Shown here: positions 21,401 to 30,961 of the stretch, piece after piece
Numbering within the stretch: the first letter of the stretch is position 1
How the letters are laid out: each line of letters begins with the position of its first letter
From: Lineus longissimus
Lineage: Eukaryota > Nemertea > Pilidiophora > Heteronemertea > Lineidae
Assembly: GCF_910592395.1 (NCBI RefSeq)
Contig: NC_088313.1
Span: 9,800,501 to 9,864,500, forward strand
DNA length: 64,000 bases
Reading direction: 5' to 3'
The notes under the pieces: generated by a model
Told to the model about the DNA's origin: nothing
The model's database searches: none
The model's input: only the letters and a program-made list of their open reading frames with translations
Made by a program: the position numbers and the translations under genes

Positions 21401-22704
21401 TGCATCCAAGTCGTTGGAGTGATATGAACCGCCTTGTCCGGAGGATTGGCTATGTCAGAAGAATGGCCCAGTGGATGCTGAAGAAGCCATTACCTCAGGG
21501 AGCCAAACCCTGGCGGGGAGAACTTTCCCCTGAAGAAATTCAAGAGGCTGAAGACTGCTTAGTGAGACAGACTCAAAAGGAGAGCTTTCCAGAGGAGATT
21601 AAAGACCTTGCATCTGGGGAGAAGAGAGTCAAAAAGTCAAGTCATTTAGCACTACTCACCCCTTTCCTCGACAAGAAGAGACAACTGCTCCGTATTCAAT
21701 CACGTTTGGAAAGGGTTGATTGCTTGAAAGACAGCGCTAAGTTTCCTGTGATATTATCAAGAAGAGGAGATGTAACCAGACTGATTGTACAGAGAGAGCA
21801 TGACAAAGTTGGTCATCCAGTGGGAAGGGAAGCCACAATACACCAAATAAGGCAAAGATATTGGATCCTGAAGACCAGAGAAGCTGTGAGAGAATGGGAA
21901 AGAAAATGCTCCAACTGTATCCTGCGAAGGGCAAAACCTGCTCAGCAGATGATGGCACCAATCCCAAGATTTAGGTTCAGTCAACCTTTGAGAGCATTTT
22001 CAAAGTGCGGCATCGACTTTGCCGGGCCTTTCTTCACTAGACAAGGCCGAGGAAAAACCCAAGCCAAGAGATACCTCGCAGTCTACACCTGTCTACAAGT
22101 GAGAGCGGTCCATCTTGAGCCCGTATATTCCATGGACACAGATGGGTTCCTTATGTCTTTTTCCAGAATGACGAGTAGAAGAGGAGTGCCCGAGGATGTC
22201 CTCACCGACAATGGGTCCAATTTTGTAGCAGCAGAGAGAGAGCTGAGGGAATTGGTGGCAGCCATAGACTGGAACGCCATTGAGAGAAAAACCGTTGGCT
22301 ATAAGAACACCGAAGGTATAAGATGGCGGTTCAACCCACCGGGAGGACCTCATTTCGGCGGGACATTTGAAATCATGGTGAAGGCTGCAAAAAGGGCTCT
22401 GAAAGCCATCATGGGGAAAGCAGACATCTCAGATGAAGAATTCCATACCTCTGTAGTAGAAGCCGAGGGGTTAATCAACTCCAGACCCCTGACACCCCCC
22501 AGTTCAGACGCTGATGATGAGCCACCATTGACACCAAACAGCTTTCTACATGGCCAGTTGGGAGGCCAGCTGGCGCCACCGACTACAGACGTCATCCGAT
22601 ACAACCCCAGAAGAAGATGGAGACATGTCCAGAATCTGTTGAGACACTTTTGGCAAAGATGGCGGCAGGAAATCCTCCCCCGGCTCCATAATCGTCAGAA
22701 GTAG
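18418..22704 (+). CDS. BEL-1 polyprotein: zinc knuckles, protease, RT, RNase H, integrase
   Basis: The 1428-residue open frame is the best-preserved gene in the window. Domains by residue: zinc knuckles CTICKFYNHPMTDC (62-75) and CRICLRQGHMGSDC (96-109), then aspartic protease with DDGSSSSYI (about 201). The reverse transcriptase (about 480-670) has VRMVLDCA and catalytic YMDD (about 622). RNase H starts at FGDASKEA (about 801). The integrase has an H2C2 zinc finger (about 1127-1166) and a catalytic core with D in GIDFAGPF (about 1201), D in LTDNGSNF (about 1262) and E in GGTFEIM (about 1317). All catalytic residues look present. It begins on the ATG that overlaps the gag stop (TGATG) and ends at a TAG within the DUF5641 tail, which continues in frame to 22914. 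Only the last ~70 residues are cut off. Confidence 0.92.
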   Translation: MSMRDWLEQLVETRTIVREAIYGFEDRNPGQNEKQPWKRQKGPGNSRTLVTMTAEKSDKEKCTICKFYNHPMTDCRKFKRLTLKDRWQEVKRKGLCRICLRQGHMGSDCPQKSTDEKSHWLLRPSQEVKKSKELKETATKEKKNTETASPEKKQQGREKKPSTGKGGDAIATVNTGSTISLRTVLVILRNGSNTVQTVAMLDDGSSSSYILEDIAHELKLEMKNTTTKTATVFGDRKETYNSCRVTDFFIEDLEGENSIKLKGLWTHPVLVGKAPVIDWSDASRKWSHLADVPFVPQPRKREIGILIGNQMPLLHQALEEVVSEDAEAPIARLTPLGWTCIGPTDHPGHDDHMNCTFTVSNMDSHVEEVRTLTKKLWELEAIGMERPRDKSKRTCLSPEEKIAESKVTSSTLFNGTRYEVATPWRDESPNLPNNMKPVAHRQQKMEENMKRKDLAFHGQCTEVILGQVKKGYLKKIGNVKTNPPEENGFYIPIFPVRKEERETTKVRMVLDCAAKFEGKSLNSEIYPGPKLLNDLVDVLLRFRRYPVAVSGDISEMFLQIELKPEDKKFYRVIWDGEIFEYQRTVFGDCSSPYKANQVIQKHTDSHKKDFPEAADTIENALYMDDALDSKCTPAEGRQVRRELSELLTKAGWKMRKWISNNPSVLEEIAIDERASSVNLDRDRDQLRVHNALGVVWIAGEDVFTYKSSVVGQEETFSATRRGLLRCMAKLFDPLGLLDPYRIRAWIIYQKTWVHSQEWDAPIDENLAKEWYAWVTELQSLRSIKVNRHIGMSRGLSTELHVFGDASKEAFSTTVYARTQMPDETFRVRLIVAKTRLSPLNTASIPRLELCAAVLGTIIVEKVKKTLESGRDAQPLNVTYWSDSMNVLYWIRRPGKEFKTYVANRVGEIQERSSADQWRHVPTKQNPADLPTRGLSLGELAESQLWWEGPDFLQQDEDKWPPRKIPLQDDIIEEEKSPTFAIVKETTGEDPTKFCLHPSRWSDMNRLVRRIGYVRRMAQWMLKKPLPQGAKPWRGELSPEEIQEAEDCLVRQTQKESFPEEIKDLASGEKRVKKSSHLALLTPFLDKKRQLLRIQSRLERVDCLKDSAKFPVILSRRGDVTRLIVQREHDKVGHPVGREATIHQIRQRYWILKTREAVREWERKCSNCILRRAKPAQQMMAPIPRFRFSQPLRAFSKCGIDFAGPFFTRQGRGKTQAKRYLAVYTCLQVRAVHLEPVYSMDTDGFLMSFSRMTSRRGVPEDVLTDNGSNFVAAERELRELVAAIDWNAIERKTVGYKNTEGIRWRFNPPGGPHFGGTFEIMVKAAKRALKAIMGKADISDEEFHTSVVEAEGLINSRPLTPPSSDADDEPPLTPNSFLHGQLGGQLAPPTTDVIRYNPRRRWRHVQNLLRHFWQRWRQEILPRLHNRQK

Positions 22705-22914
22705 CTTTACCAAGAGAGAAATTTGCAGCCAGATGATCCAGTACTGGTAGTAGATGACAAACTTCCGAGGGGTCTGTGGAAACTTGGACGCATTGCTGAA
22801 ATCCACCCTGGAGAAGACAAATTGGTACGTGTGGTAACGGTGAAAACTTCCAATGGTGAATACAAACGTCCGGTAACTCGAATCTGTCCACTGGAGTTTC
22901 CTGCTGATGACTAA
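22705..22914 (+). pseudogene. BEL-1 DUF5641 tail beyond the TAG stop
   Basis: It is in the same reading frame as pol, directly after the TAG at 22702-22704. It holds LQPDDPVLVVDDKLPRGLW and RPVTRICPLE, the typical C-terminal DUF5641 SH3-like fold that follows BEL integrases. A single stop therefore separates it from the enzyme. Confidence 0.85.
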
Positions 22915-23815
22915 ACGTGCAAGGAAGGAACTTTTGAACACAAGTCTTCCATCAGATTGTATGTCATCCAGTTTTCTAATGGAAGAGTCTTCAAGGACGC
23001 TGAAATCGCCGCTGATCACGATCGTCGCCATAGTAGTATCTTCAAATCGCCAGGATATAAAATCAAAAGTCTGTGTGGTGAGAAATTATTGACAAAAGAG
23101 ATTTTCCAGGGTCAAGGCCAATATGCATTTTTTGGATTTGGTCAACATTTGCTTTTTGATTTTTTAATACTAAACAGTAAACAGTTATACCTGTCATTCT
23201 CAGAAGAGAAGTTGAAAAAATTAATTGAGCCTTGTCCAGGAGAGTTTCTCATGTCATGAATTTCTCTATGTGTTTGGCTTAAGCCAATGCTAGTATTCTG
23301 ATTCGAAAGGATTGTGAAATTTAGACAAATGGGAGTGTAATTTCATTCCATTGCCACTGCACGTGGTGCATTTTAGAACTGTGAGTTACTTGTGGCATGT
23401 GAGGGTGAAATAGGACACTCCAGTGATGCCAAGACTGACACAAAAGGGACTCCTAGTGTGTGATTCATCGGAAATTCTTCCTGCCTTCAGTATAAGCCTG
23501 ATGATCCTTTCCAGAGATTAAAGTGCAGCTTCCTCTAACTTCTGATCCTCTCATAATTAAGATAAGATCAGCAGTTGTTGGTTAAAAAAGGGTTAACGCC
23601 TGGATTCAAATAGTTACCACTTCCAAGTTTAATGTTTACATTTATACTCTGCTTTAATTTGATTTACTCTGGGTTTAAAAGTTGAAACTTAAAATAAGAT
23701 TTTGAGATTCTTTGATTATAGAAATATGTTGCTATAATTCACAGTAGATAACTGAGAGAAATGTTTATTTTGGACTGTCCGGGTGTCGCTATGATTTATT
23801 TGAAAAGGGATCATA
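22915..23815 (+). other. BEL-1 3' untranslated region
   Basis: About 900 bp between the end of DUF5641 and the polypurine tract. Short frames (for example 22957-23259) show no domain. I see no inserted element. Confidence 0.55.
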
Positions 23816-24013
23816 TCGAGAGGAGGGGAATGTGGATGAGAAACCGGCTAGGTACCGTATGGTCCTTATAATTCCAAGACAATTTTTGATTTAGTTACTT
23901 GAATGTAGACGGCGCTCGGGTTTTGGCACGAGCGCTAGGATTTGCCACACGTTGAAGAATAAAGTTACAATCAAAGTCGAAATTCTCGTTGTTGGATTCA
24001 TGGAACAATTACA
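23816..24013 (+). repeat. BEL-1 polypurine tract and putative 3' LTR
   Basis: GAGAGGAGGGGAA (ending 23830) is followed by TGTGGATGAG, the TG start expected of an LTR. AATAAAG at 23957 is a poly(A) signal. CA ends are possible at 24000 or 24013. The second LTR copy is absent, so the LTR extent rests on these landmarks only. Confidence 0.55.
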
Positions 24014-24385
24014 GATGCTTACTATGGCATCTATACTTACATCACATTATTGTCCATACTGCTACGAACAATATATAGAGCCTGGCGCTCTAAAACCCAC
24101 AAAAGGTTTCCGGACAAACGAAACCACACTGGTTTCGTTTCGGGAAGACAAAAAATGGCGAAAGCGTTGATGTAAATGGGCCCATTTTCACCTCCGCCGG
24201 AGGACGCTCCGAACCATCCCGTCTTCGGGCAGGAAAAGCCACAACATATACTATAAGAAAAAGACACAATCACCCTACACACTGTGGTTTATCCACATTA
24301 GAATCCAGGTTGTTCGCCTTTCGTTCCACGTGTATGGTAGGCGGGAGGGGACATAAATCAGAATGTATCGGCCGATTAATTACTT
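24014..24385. other. no gene; short hairpin near 24120
   Basis: ACGAAACCACACTGGTTTCGT (24118-24138) forms a small perfect-arm stem. Nothing else is supportable. Confidence 0.45.
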
Positions 24386-24602
24386 GCGCCGCAAAGGCCT
24401 CCCGCGAATGATGCGCCGCAACAATGCCCCGCTAAAAACACGCCGCAAAAGAATGCGCCGTAAAAATCTCGCCGCGTGACCCAATTTAAACCAGTCAGGA
24501 GCCAAGGACGGTTTGAATTTTGCGGCAGAGGTATTTTCGCGGGAGTCTTCTGCACGATTTGTGGGGGACTTATGCAAATTTCGCGGGAGACCTTCGCGGC
24601 GC
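24386..24602. mobile_element. 217-bp MITE with GCGCCGC termini and ACTT duplication
   Basis: The left end GCGCCGCAAAGGCCTCCCGC and the right end (reverse complement GCGCCGCGAAGGTCTCCCGC) pair as TIRs. ACTT flanks both sides (24382-24385 and 24603-24606). Its interior (24481-24562) recurs in inverted orientation at 29949-30029 beside the right LTR of Gypsy-1. Confidence 0.75.
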
Positions 24603-24777
24603 ACTTCTTTAACCAATCAGAGACATCGTAACTTCGTAAACCCGCCGGAAAATACTCCACGCAGTGTCTTATCCATGCATCTGTGTGCGGAGGTTGATAG
24701 ATGGCACGGTATGGTAGAGTTGATATTTTACAGGTAGGTCAGGTAGTATTGTTTTTATGTAATAATACTATATCCCC

Positions 24778-24929
24778 TGTAGTGTTTTGTATAACACCCT
24801 GTATATTGAGACCCGTGGTACTTGTGTAGTTAGCGGAACATGAAAATAAAGACTGATAGATTGTTGGATTCAATTCTGTTTTAATCCGATAATATCAAGT
24901 TAATCCTACCGTCACCGGTAGCTAAGACA
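24778..24929 (+). repeat. Gypsy-1 5' LTR
   Basis: It starts TGTAGTGTTTTG, ends GCTAAGACA and carries AATAAAG for polyadenylation. TGGCGACGAG at 24939-24948 is the likely primer-binding site, nine bases inside. Confidence 0.93.
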
Positions 24930-25005
24930 GTACAAATATGGCGACGAGTATCTAGTGAACCCATAGATGTGTTATTTTTTGCAAACCTAAGCCTAAAAGC
25001 AGAAA

Positions 25006-27414
25006 ATGGCGGTAGCGTTAGAAGTGGCCCCACTTCCTAAATTGGACTGCACTGGTGAATCGGCCAATGTAGGGCCCCGGTGGAAACGTTGGAAGAAAGC
25101 ATTTGAGTACTATGCTGTGGGAAAAGGTGTCACCCTGGCTGCTCAGAAGAAGGCACTTCTGTTACACTCTGCTGGTATGGAGGTACAAGATCTGTACGAG
25201 ACGGTGCCAGCTGTGCCATTTGTCGCTGGGTTTGAAGGTGAAGAGGATGACGTGTACAAAGCTGCCATTCGAAAACTGGATGGGTATTTCTTGCCGAGGT
25301 TGAATGTAGCTTACGAGAGACATGTGTTTCGACAGTTAAAACAGGAGGATGAAACGGTTGCCCAGTTTGTCTCACGACTGAAAAAGCAAGCCCTAAATTG
25401 CGAATTCGGGGATGAGGAGGCGAAAAACGAACAAATCCGAGATCAAGTTGTCGACGCATGTAAATCATCAGGTCTACGTAGGAAACTCTTACAAAAAGGG
25501 ACTGAACTGACACTAGACAGAGTTTTAGAATTAGCTAGAGCAATGGAAGCTGTCGATTTGCAAATGAAGCAAATTGAAGCCAAGTCGGTGTCCGGTGAAG
25601 TCAATCGTGTGAAAAATGCCTGTGACGTAAAAGAGAAAAAGACATCAGCTTGTTACCGTTGTGGACGACGTGATGGACACCTCAGTAAGGACCCGTCATG
25701 TCCGGCAAAGAGCGCCACGTGCAACAAGTGCAATCTAGTTGGACACTTTTCCAGCGTTTGTAAGACGAAACATGGACGGATGAAGAAGGGCAGAGATCCG
25801 AAACAGGGAAAAGCTAATCCGACGAAGAAGGGCAGAGATTCGAAACAAGGAAAAGTTAACCAGGTCAACGCTTCAAATGAAGATGACAAGTACGTATTCT
25901 TGATAGGGAGGAAAGGTTGCAGCCTGAATAGTGGTATGGTCGATGCAGACATCGCTGGAGTCAACGTTAGAATGCTGATCGATTCGGGATCAACTGCTAA
26001 CATCGTGGATCGTGATACTTGGAGATACATGAAAAAGCAAAGGGTTACGTGTATTTCTGATAAGTCGAGTAAAAGATTGTATCCGTATGGTACAAAAGAT
26101 CCATTGTCAACATTAGGGACTTTCTCAGCAGATGTGAAAATAGCAGATCATGAAGTGAATGCTGACTTTACTGTGATCGATTGCGCGGGTCGACCACTTT
26201 TAGGTAAAGATACTGCTGAAAAGTTACATGTTTTGAAAGTTGGTCCAAATGTCAACATGATTCAAACTGAGCAATGTAATCAGGGTAACACTAACAGTTC
26301 AACGTCAATGGGGATTGCCGAAATCAAGAAGGCATTTCCAGAGTGTTTTAATGGAATTGGTAACCTGAAAGATTACGAGGCAACCATCCACATTGACCCA
26401 AATGTAAAACCAGCTCAGTCAACACGTAGATTTCCGTTCAGTACGCGTGCACAGCTTGAAAAGAAATTAAAGTCACTTGCCAAAGATGATATAGTCGAGT
26501 CAGTTGAGGGTCCAACCCCTTGGGTTAGTCCGGTGGTGATTATTCAAAAAAAAGGTGATGACATCAGGTTATGTGTTGATATGAGGCAGGCGAACAAAGC
26601 TGTTATCCGTGAGCGTCACCCAATTCCAACTGTCTACGAGATTTTAGACAGGATGAACGGTAGTCGTGTGTTTAGTAAACTAGACTTGAAATCCGCTTTT
26701 CACCAAATTGAGCTAGATGAAAAGTCGCGTGAAATCACAACATTTTGTACACACGTTGGTTTATTTAGATATAAGCATTTGATGTTTGGGATAAGTTCGG
26801 CTCCTGAAAAATTCCAACACATCATTCAACAAGTTGTAGCAGAATGTGAGGGGTGCGAAAACATCCATGATGACCTAGTTGTACATGGTCGCGATACGGA
26901 AGAACACGATCGGAGACTGTTTAAAGTGTTAAAGAAACTGGCTGAAAAGAGTTTAACGCTTAACGAGGAGAAAATCAAACTCAGAATGGCTGAATTAGAG
27001 TTCATGGGACTCATTTTCAGTGAACATGGGATTGCGCCAACCGCCGAGCACGTTAAGGCTGTTGTAGAAGCCCGCAGACCGCAGACCGCGTCAGAAGTTT
27101 GCAGCTTCATGGGTATGGTCAACTTCAGTGGTAGGTTCATAAAGAACTTGGCAACGATTGCAGAGCCCTTACGGTGGTTAATGAGACAGGACGAAAAGTT
27201 TGTGTGGGGTCCTAAACAGGTGAAATCGTTCAAACAGCTAAAGGAAGCGTTAAGCAACACGGACTGTTTGGCTTACCTCCAAAAAGATGCAGAGACTGAG
27301 ATAATCGTCGATGCTAGCCCTGTTGGATTAGGCGCGATGCTAGTCCAAAAACAGAACGGTGTGAAAAGGGTCATCAGTTATGCCAGTCGAAGCCTATCTC
27401 AAATGGAGCGCTGA
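25006..27414 (+). CDS. Gypsy-1 gag, protease, RT and start of RNase H (802-residue frame)
   Basis: The ATG at 25006 opens a gag capsid-like region. Two zinc knuckles follow, CYRCGRRDGHLSKDPSC (about residue 216) and CNKCNLVGHFSSVC (about 238), then a protease with LIDSGSTANIV (about 324). The reverse transcriptase has LCVDMRQANKAV (about 522), FSKLDLKSAFHQI and catalytic HDD in IHDDLVVHG (about 622). RNase H begins with IVDASPVGLGAM (about 767). The frame ends at TGA 27412-27414 in the middle of RNase H. Translation past it stays in register (YSQTEKEALGIVW), so one nonsense change splits an otherwise intact polyprotein. The HDD in place of YxDD occurs naturally in several metazoan Gypsy lineages. 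Confidence 0.93.
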   Translation: MAVALEVAPLPKLDCTGESANVGPRWKRWKKAFEYYAVGKGVTLAAQKKALLLHSAGMEVQDLYETVPAVPFVAGFEGEEDDVYKAAIRKLDGYFLPRLNVAYERHVFRQLKQEDETVAQFVSRLKKQALNCEFGDEEAKNEQIRDQVVDACKSSGLRRKLLQKGTELTLDRVLELARAMEAVDLQMKQIEAKSVSGEVNRVKNACDVKEKKTSACYRCGRRDGHLSKDPSCPAKSATCNKCNLVGHFSSVCKTKHGRMKKGRDPKQGKANPTKKGRDSKQGKVNQVNASNEDDKYVFLIGRKGCSLNSGMVDADIAGVNVRMLIDSGSTANIVDRDTWRYMKKQRVTCISDKSSKRLYPYGTKDPLSTLGTFSADVKIADHEVNADFTVIDCAGRPLLGKDTAEKLHVLKVGPNVNMIQTEQCNQGNTNSSTSMGIAEIKKAFPECFNGIGNLKDYEATIHIDPNVKPAQSTRRFPFSTRAQLEKKLKSLAKDDIVESVEGPTPWVSPVVIIQKKGDDIRLCVDMRQANKAVIRERHPIPTVYEILDRMNGSRVFSKLDLKSAFHQIELDEKSREITTFCTHVGLFRYKHLMFGISSAPEKFQHIIQQVVAECEGCENIHDDLVVHGRDTEEHDRRLFKVLKKLAEKSLTLNEEKIKLRMAELEFMGLIFSEHGIAPTAEHVKAVVEARRPQTASEVCSFMGMVNFSGRFIKNLATIAEPLRWLMRQDEKFVWGPKQVKSFKQLKEALSNTDCLAYLQKDAETEIIVDASPVGLGAMLVQKQNGVKRVISYASRSLSQMER

Positions 27415-28457
27415 TATTCACAAACGGAGAAGGAAGCTTTAGGGATTGTGTGGTCATGCGAGAGATTTCATGCTTATGTGTGTGGTATACACTTTGAAAT
27501 CGCCACCGATCACAAACCGCTCCTGTACATTTATGCGCCAAAATCCAAACCTTGTGCTAGAGTAGAAAGATGGGTTCTGAGACTCCAGTCTTATGATTTC
27601 ACCATAAAGCACATCCCTGGAAAACAGATGGTGGCTGATGCGCTGTCCAGACTCATTGCTGAGTCTAAGCTTGAACAGACTGATGAAGCAGAACAATTTG
27701 TGCGTTTCATTGCGCAGGAGGCTACTCCTATAGCCCTCAAAATTCGTGATATTGAGCGCGAATCCGCCGCTGATGAAAAACTTTCAGTTGTCCGTGATTG
27801 TGTTGAATCAGGTCACTGGGAGAATTGCCCAGCTGAGTTTAAACCGGTTAGGAATGAACTGTGTGTCGTTGGTAAGCTCGTGCTGCGTGGCTGGAGACTT
27901 GTTATCCCTGAATCACTGAGGAAACAAACTGTAGATTTAGGACACGAAGGCCATCAGGGTATGGTGAAAACTAAGGAGAGACTCAGGTCCAAAGTATGGT
28001 GGCCCGGCATTGATCGTGACGCAGATAGAAAATGTCGCACGTGTCATGGGTGTCAGCTAGTCGCACGAGCTGAAAAACCAGAACCTCTAAAGCGCTTTGA
28101 TCTGCCAAGATCAGCTTGGCAAGATACCGCCTTAGACTTACTAGGTCCAATGCCTGATGGGGAGTACATTGTGGCAATAGTGGATTACTACAGCCGGTTC
28201 TTTGAAATAGACATTGTAAAGACAATAACCTCAGCAAAAATTATCGAGTGCTTGGAACCGATATTCACCCGTTATGGATATCCAGAGTCGCTGAAAACCG
28301 ATAATGGGGCACAACTCATTTCTACTGAATTCGAGTCATACCTTCGCGAAAATGGTATTGAGCATAGAACCAGTACTCCATTGTGGCCTCAGGCAAATGG
28401 AGAAATTGAGAAACAGAATAGGACAATGCTAAAAGCATGCCGAAGGGAAAGACTGGG
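27415..28457 (+). pseudogene. Gypsy-1 RNase H C-terminus and integrase core
   Basis: It is in frame with 25006-27414. It holds the rest of RNase H (ATDHKPLLYI), then the integrase H2C2 finger (HEGHQGMV ... CRTCHGC) and the core. Core acidic residues sit in LDLLGPMPDGEY (about 28134), LKTDNGAQL (about 28294) and ANGEIEKQNR (about 28392). A one-base shift near 28445 moves the end of the protein to the next frame. All three catalytic acidic residues are present. Confidence 0.9.
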
Positions 28458-29050
28458 TGAAAGAACTGAACAGACTACCTCTTGCGGATTGGACAACGCC
28501 AAACTCAACTACTGGGGTCACACCCGCAAAACTAATGTTCGGTCGCGAAATACGATCAAAAGTGCCGCAATACTCTGAAAGCAGTTACCAGCGTGAACTA
28601 GCAGCCCGAGATCGCGATGCAGAGTTAAAACAAAAGGGAAAAGACTATGCGGACAATCGTAGAAATGCGCGTGAATGTGAAATATTAGTTGGTGAAAAAG
28701 TTCTCATGCAACAACAAAAGAAGGACAAACTGTCAACTAGATTTGCTGAGAAGCCATGTGTTGTCGTGCAGAAATACGGGAACGAGGTTACTGTCCGATC
28801 CGACAAAGGAAAAATCTACAAGAGGAACACGGCGCAGTTGAAAAAGTTTCATGAACAAAACGTGGAACCTGAGAAGGACGTTAGTCAGGAACAACCCATT
28901 ACTGAAGATATTGAACAGTATGCGCTGTCAGATTGTGACTCTAATGATGACTCAGTGCCGCAAGAGTCAACAGTTAAATTGCCGAATGTGCGCTGGTCAG
29001 GTAGGGTACGCCGCCCACCAGCTCATCTTAGTGACTATGAATTGGGCTAA
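28457..29050 (+). CDS. Gypsy-1 integrase C-terminal tail
   Basis: It continues the integrase after the frameshift with KELNRLPLADW and TPAKLMFGREIRSK, the usual end of a Gypsy integrase. A lysine-rich stretch and a DNA-binding-like tail ending RRPPAHLSDYELG follow. The frame stays open for about 197 codons. The recorded start is GTG because the real protein is read through from upstream. Confidence 0.85.
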   Translation: MKELNRLPLADWTTPNSTTGVTPAKLMFGREIRSKVPQYSESSYQRELAARDRDAELKQKGKDYADNRRNARECEILVGEKVLMQQQKKDKLSTRFAEKPCVVVQKYGNEVTVRSDKGKIYKRNTAQLKKFHEQNVEPEKDVSQEQPITEDIEQYALSDCDSNDDSVPQESTVKLPNVRWSGRVRRPPAHLSDYELG

Positions 29051-29782
29051 GTGTTTTGCCCAAGTGTCTTGTCAAAGTCAAAAGGTGCACTTTCTAAAAC
29101 ACAGACAGATCACCTATAAGGTAACAGAATACTCCCTGATCTTGTCTGGAACTTCTGGGTAGTCTGAAGTATTGTTGGTTTGATTACATTATACACCTTT
29201 CCAGAAATGGGGCGCTGAGTGTCTGAAATAGTGATATCATAAGGGGAAACTAGGCCTTATGGTGGAGGGACAAAGGAGATAGTCATGGTTGACCAACACA
29301 CTAGAATGCCTTTAATGACGGACAAGGGGGAAAAAGTTAGTTCCAATAAAAGCCACCAATTTCAGGAAGCATGTATATTTGTGTCAAGAACTATATAAAA
29401 TTATACAGTGTAGACTTAACCAAAATTGTTGATGTTAGGATAATTTGGACTGTTCTGAATTGTAGAGACAATTGCGTACAACCTGCAGTACTAGTAGAGT
29501 AAACAACATTGGACAGGTTTCTAGAGATTATCTGGTTGAGACAAGTTAAGGTCAAGATCTAGTTAATATTAGTGTTCAATATGTTCAATCAATGTGAATT
29601 GAGTTTTATTTGGTTGCATCTATACCTGAGCAGAGAATTGAGAGACAGTTTAGTTAGGCGTCTCCAGGTTAAAGTTTGGACTGATACAGTTGACTATACT
29701 TCAACAGTGTAATTCTTGTCTTAGTTTGGAGTTCTTGTTAAACAGTTAACTTAGAGGAGTTTTGTTCTAAAAGGGGAAGGGT
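29051..29782 (+). other. Gypsy-1 3' untranslated region and polypurine tract
   Basis: About 730 bp without domains. AAAAGGGGAAGGG (29769-29781) is the polypurine tract that primes plus-strand DNA synthesis. Confidence 0.75.
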
Positions 29783-29934
29783 TGTAGTGTTTTGTATAAC
29801 ACCCTGTATATTGAGACCCGTGGTACTTGTGTAGTTAGCGGAACATGAAAATAAAGACTGATCGATTGTTGGATTCAATTCTGTTTTAATCCGTTAATAT
29901 CAAGTTAATCCTACCGTCACCGGTAGCTAAGACA
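29783..29934 (+). repeat. Gypsy-1 3' LTR
   Basis: It matches 24778-24929 at 150 of 152 positions. It is followed directly by a poly-C tract and an inverted partial MITE rather than by a copy of the left flank. Confidence 0.93.
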
Positions 29935-29939
29935 GAACA

Positions 29940-30029
29940 CCCCCCCCCCCGCAAATCGTGCAGAAGACTCCCGCGAAAATACCTCTGCCGCAAAATTCAA
30001 ACCGTCCTTGGCTCCTGATTGGTTTAAAT
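29940..30029 (-). mobile_element. partial inverted copy of the 24386-24602 MITE
   Basis: 29949-30029 is the reverse complement of about 24482-24565 with few changes (AAATACCTCTGCCGCAAAAT). It is cut at one end by a poly-C run beside the Gypsy-1 LTR and at the other by the BEL-4 LTR. Confidence 0.8.
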
Positions 30030-30215
30030 TGTTTAAACACAATGATTGCTATAACTAGACTAAACTTTAACAATATCACACATAAGGTATAGATACAAGA
30101 TAAGATAATATGATTGGTTATCAAGACATGAGTAGGAGGAGTCAAGAGTCTTAATGCTGTGAGTGATGCTAAGAGGAATATGCAAATTCAACAGGGAAAT
30201 ATGCAAATTCCGACA
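30030..30215 (-). repeat. putative 3' LTR of BEL-4
   Basis: On the minus strand CCGGAGAA is followed by TGTCGGAATTTGC, and the segment ends TTTAAACA. This is the purine-tract/TG...CA layout of a BEL 3' LTR, located downstream of the DUF5641 frame at 30958-30386. No second copy is present to confirm it. Confidence 0.5.
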
Positions 30216-30385
30216 TTCTCCGGCCCGCAAATGATCAATGTTGAATACGTGTGGTTATATAGATAGCGCGTGCGGCTACTAGTAATTATCATATGAACTA
30301 GAAACTAAAGTTTGTTTACACTTGTCATGTATGAGTCACGAGCGATTATCAAAAGCATGCAACATTCAAAGAATTCTATTTGTAT
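30216..30385 (-). other. BEL-4 3' untranslated segment
   Basis: It separates the BEL-4 stop from its putative LTR. No other feature was seen. Confidence 0.4.
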
Positions 30386-30958
30386 TTAATCCAAGTCTGA
30401 ATCTTGCAACCAGTTTGCAACGAGTTCGTTGGCCTTGACGGCAGCTTTCCGCTTTGGCCTAGTTGTTGGAGTAGGATTCGGAGCGATATTGTCCTGCATT
30501 GCTGGTTTAGCCGAATTGTCTTTACCAATGTCAATGTCAATGTTCAGTTCTTCTGTTGCTCGAACTTCAAGCGGATACAGCTTTGTTATGGGCCTGTTGT
30601 TAGTCGCATGTTTTGTTTTGATTTCGGCGCTGCGTACGAAACCATCGTTGCCGAAGACGAGTTTGGTGACTCTAGCTAATGTCCAGTCAATACGTTTCTT
30701 AATGTCATCATGAACAAGAACGACATCACCGACTTTGATTGCGTTTTCAGTCGGAGCGTATTTGATATTTTGCAAGTGCCTTTCTCTTAAAGCGGTAAGA
30801 TACTCATTGCGCCACCGTTGCCGGAAGTGTTCTAATACTTGATTCAGACGTTGAGCACGTTTCTCGAGATTTCGTTGTCCGGTATTCTCCCGTATTTGGA
30901 AGGTTGCATCTTCGTTCTCTAGATGGCGCGGCAAGGTTCTGAGCAGGCGTCCATGCAT
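30386..30958 (-). pseudogene. BEL-4 DUF5641 C-terminal domain
   Basis: The 190-codon minus frame holds LEHFRQRWRNEYLTALRERH, the helix that opens DUF5641 after a BEL integrase. VGDVVLVHDD and RPITKLYPLE follow, then a basic tail (RPKRKAAVK) that ends DLD. This is the end of a BEL polyprotein. Upstream it is broken by a short insertion (30962-31035) and then continues at 31036. Confidence 0.85.
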
Positions 30959-30961
30959 GAG

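Larger units (their letters stand above)
16843..24013 (+). mobile_element. BEL/Pao LTR retrotransposon BEL-1, 5' LTR not found
   Basis: Gag, zinc knuckles, protease, reverse transcriptase, RNase H, integrase and the DUF5641 tail occur in the BEL/Pao order on the plus strand. A polypurine tract and a putative 3' LTR are at 23816-24013. I compared the 3' LTR by eye with 16725-16936 and found no 5' copy, so the left end is truncated or has been replaced. The left boundary given here is approximate. Confidence 0.85.
24778..29934 (+). mobile_element. Gypsy-1: young Ty3/Gypsy LTR retrotransposon, 5157 bp
   Basis: Two 152-bp LTRs (24778-24929, 29783-29934), each TG...CA, differ at only 2 positions. 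Between them lie gag-pol in one frame, with a single TGA and one frameshift, and an A/G-rich polypurine tract (29769-29781) next to the 3' LTR. High LTR identity means recent insertion. The 5 bp outside the LTRs (TCCCC, GAACA) do not match, so the element is not flanked by a normal target duplication. Confidence 0.93.
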
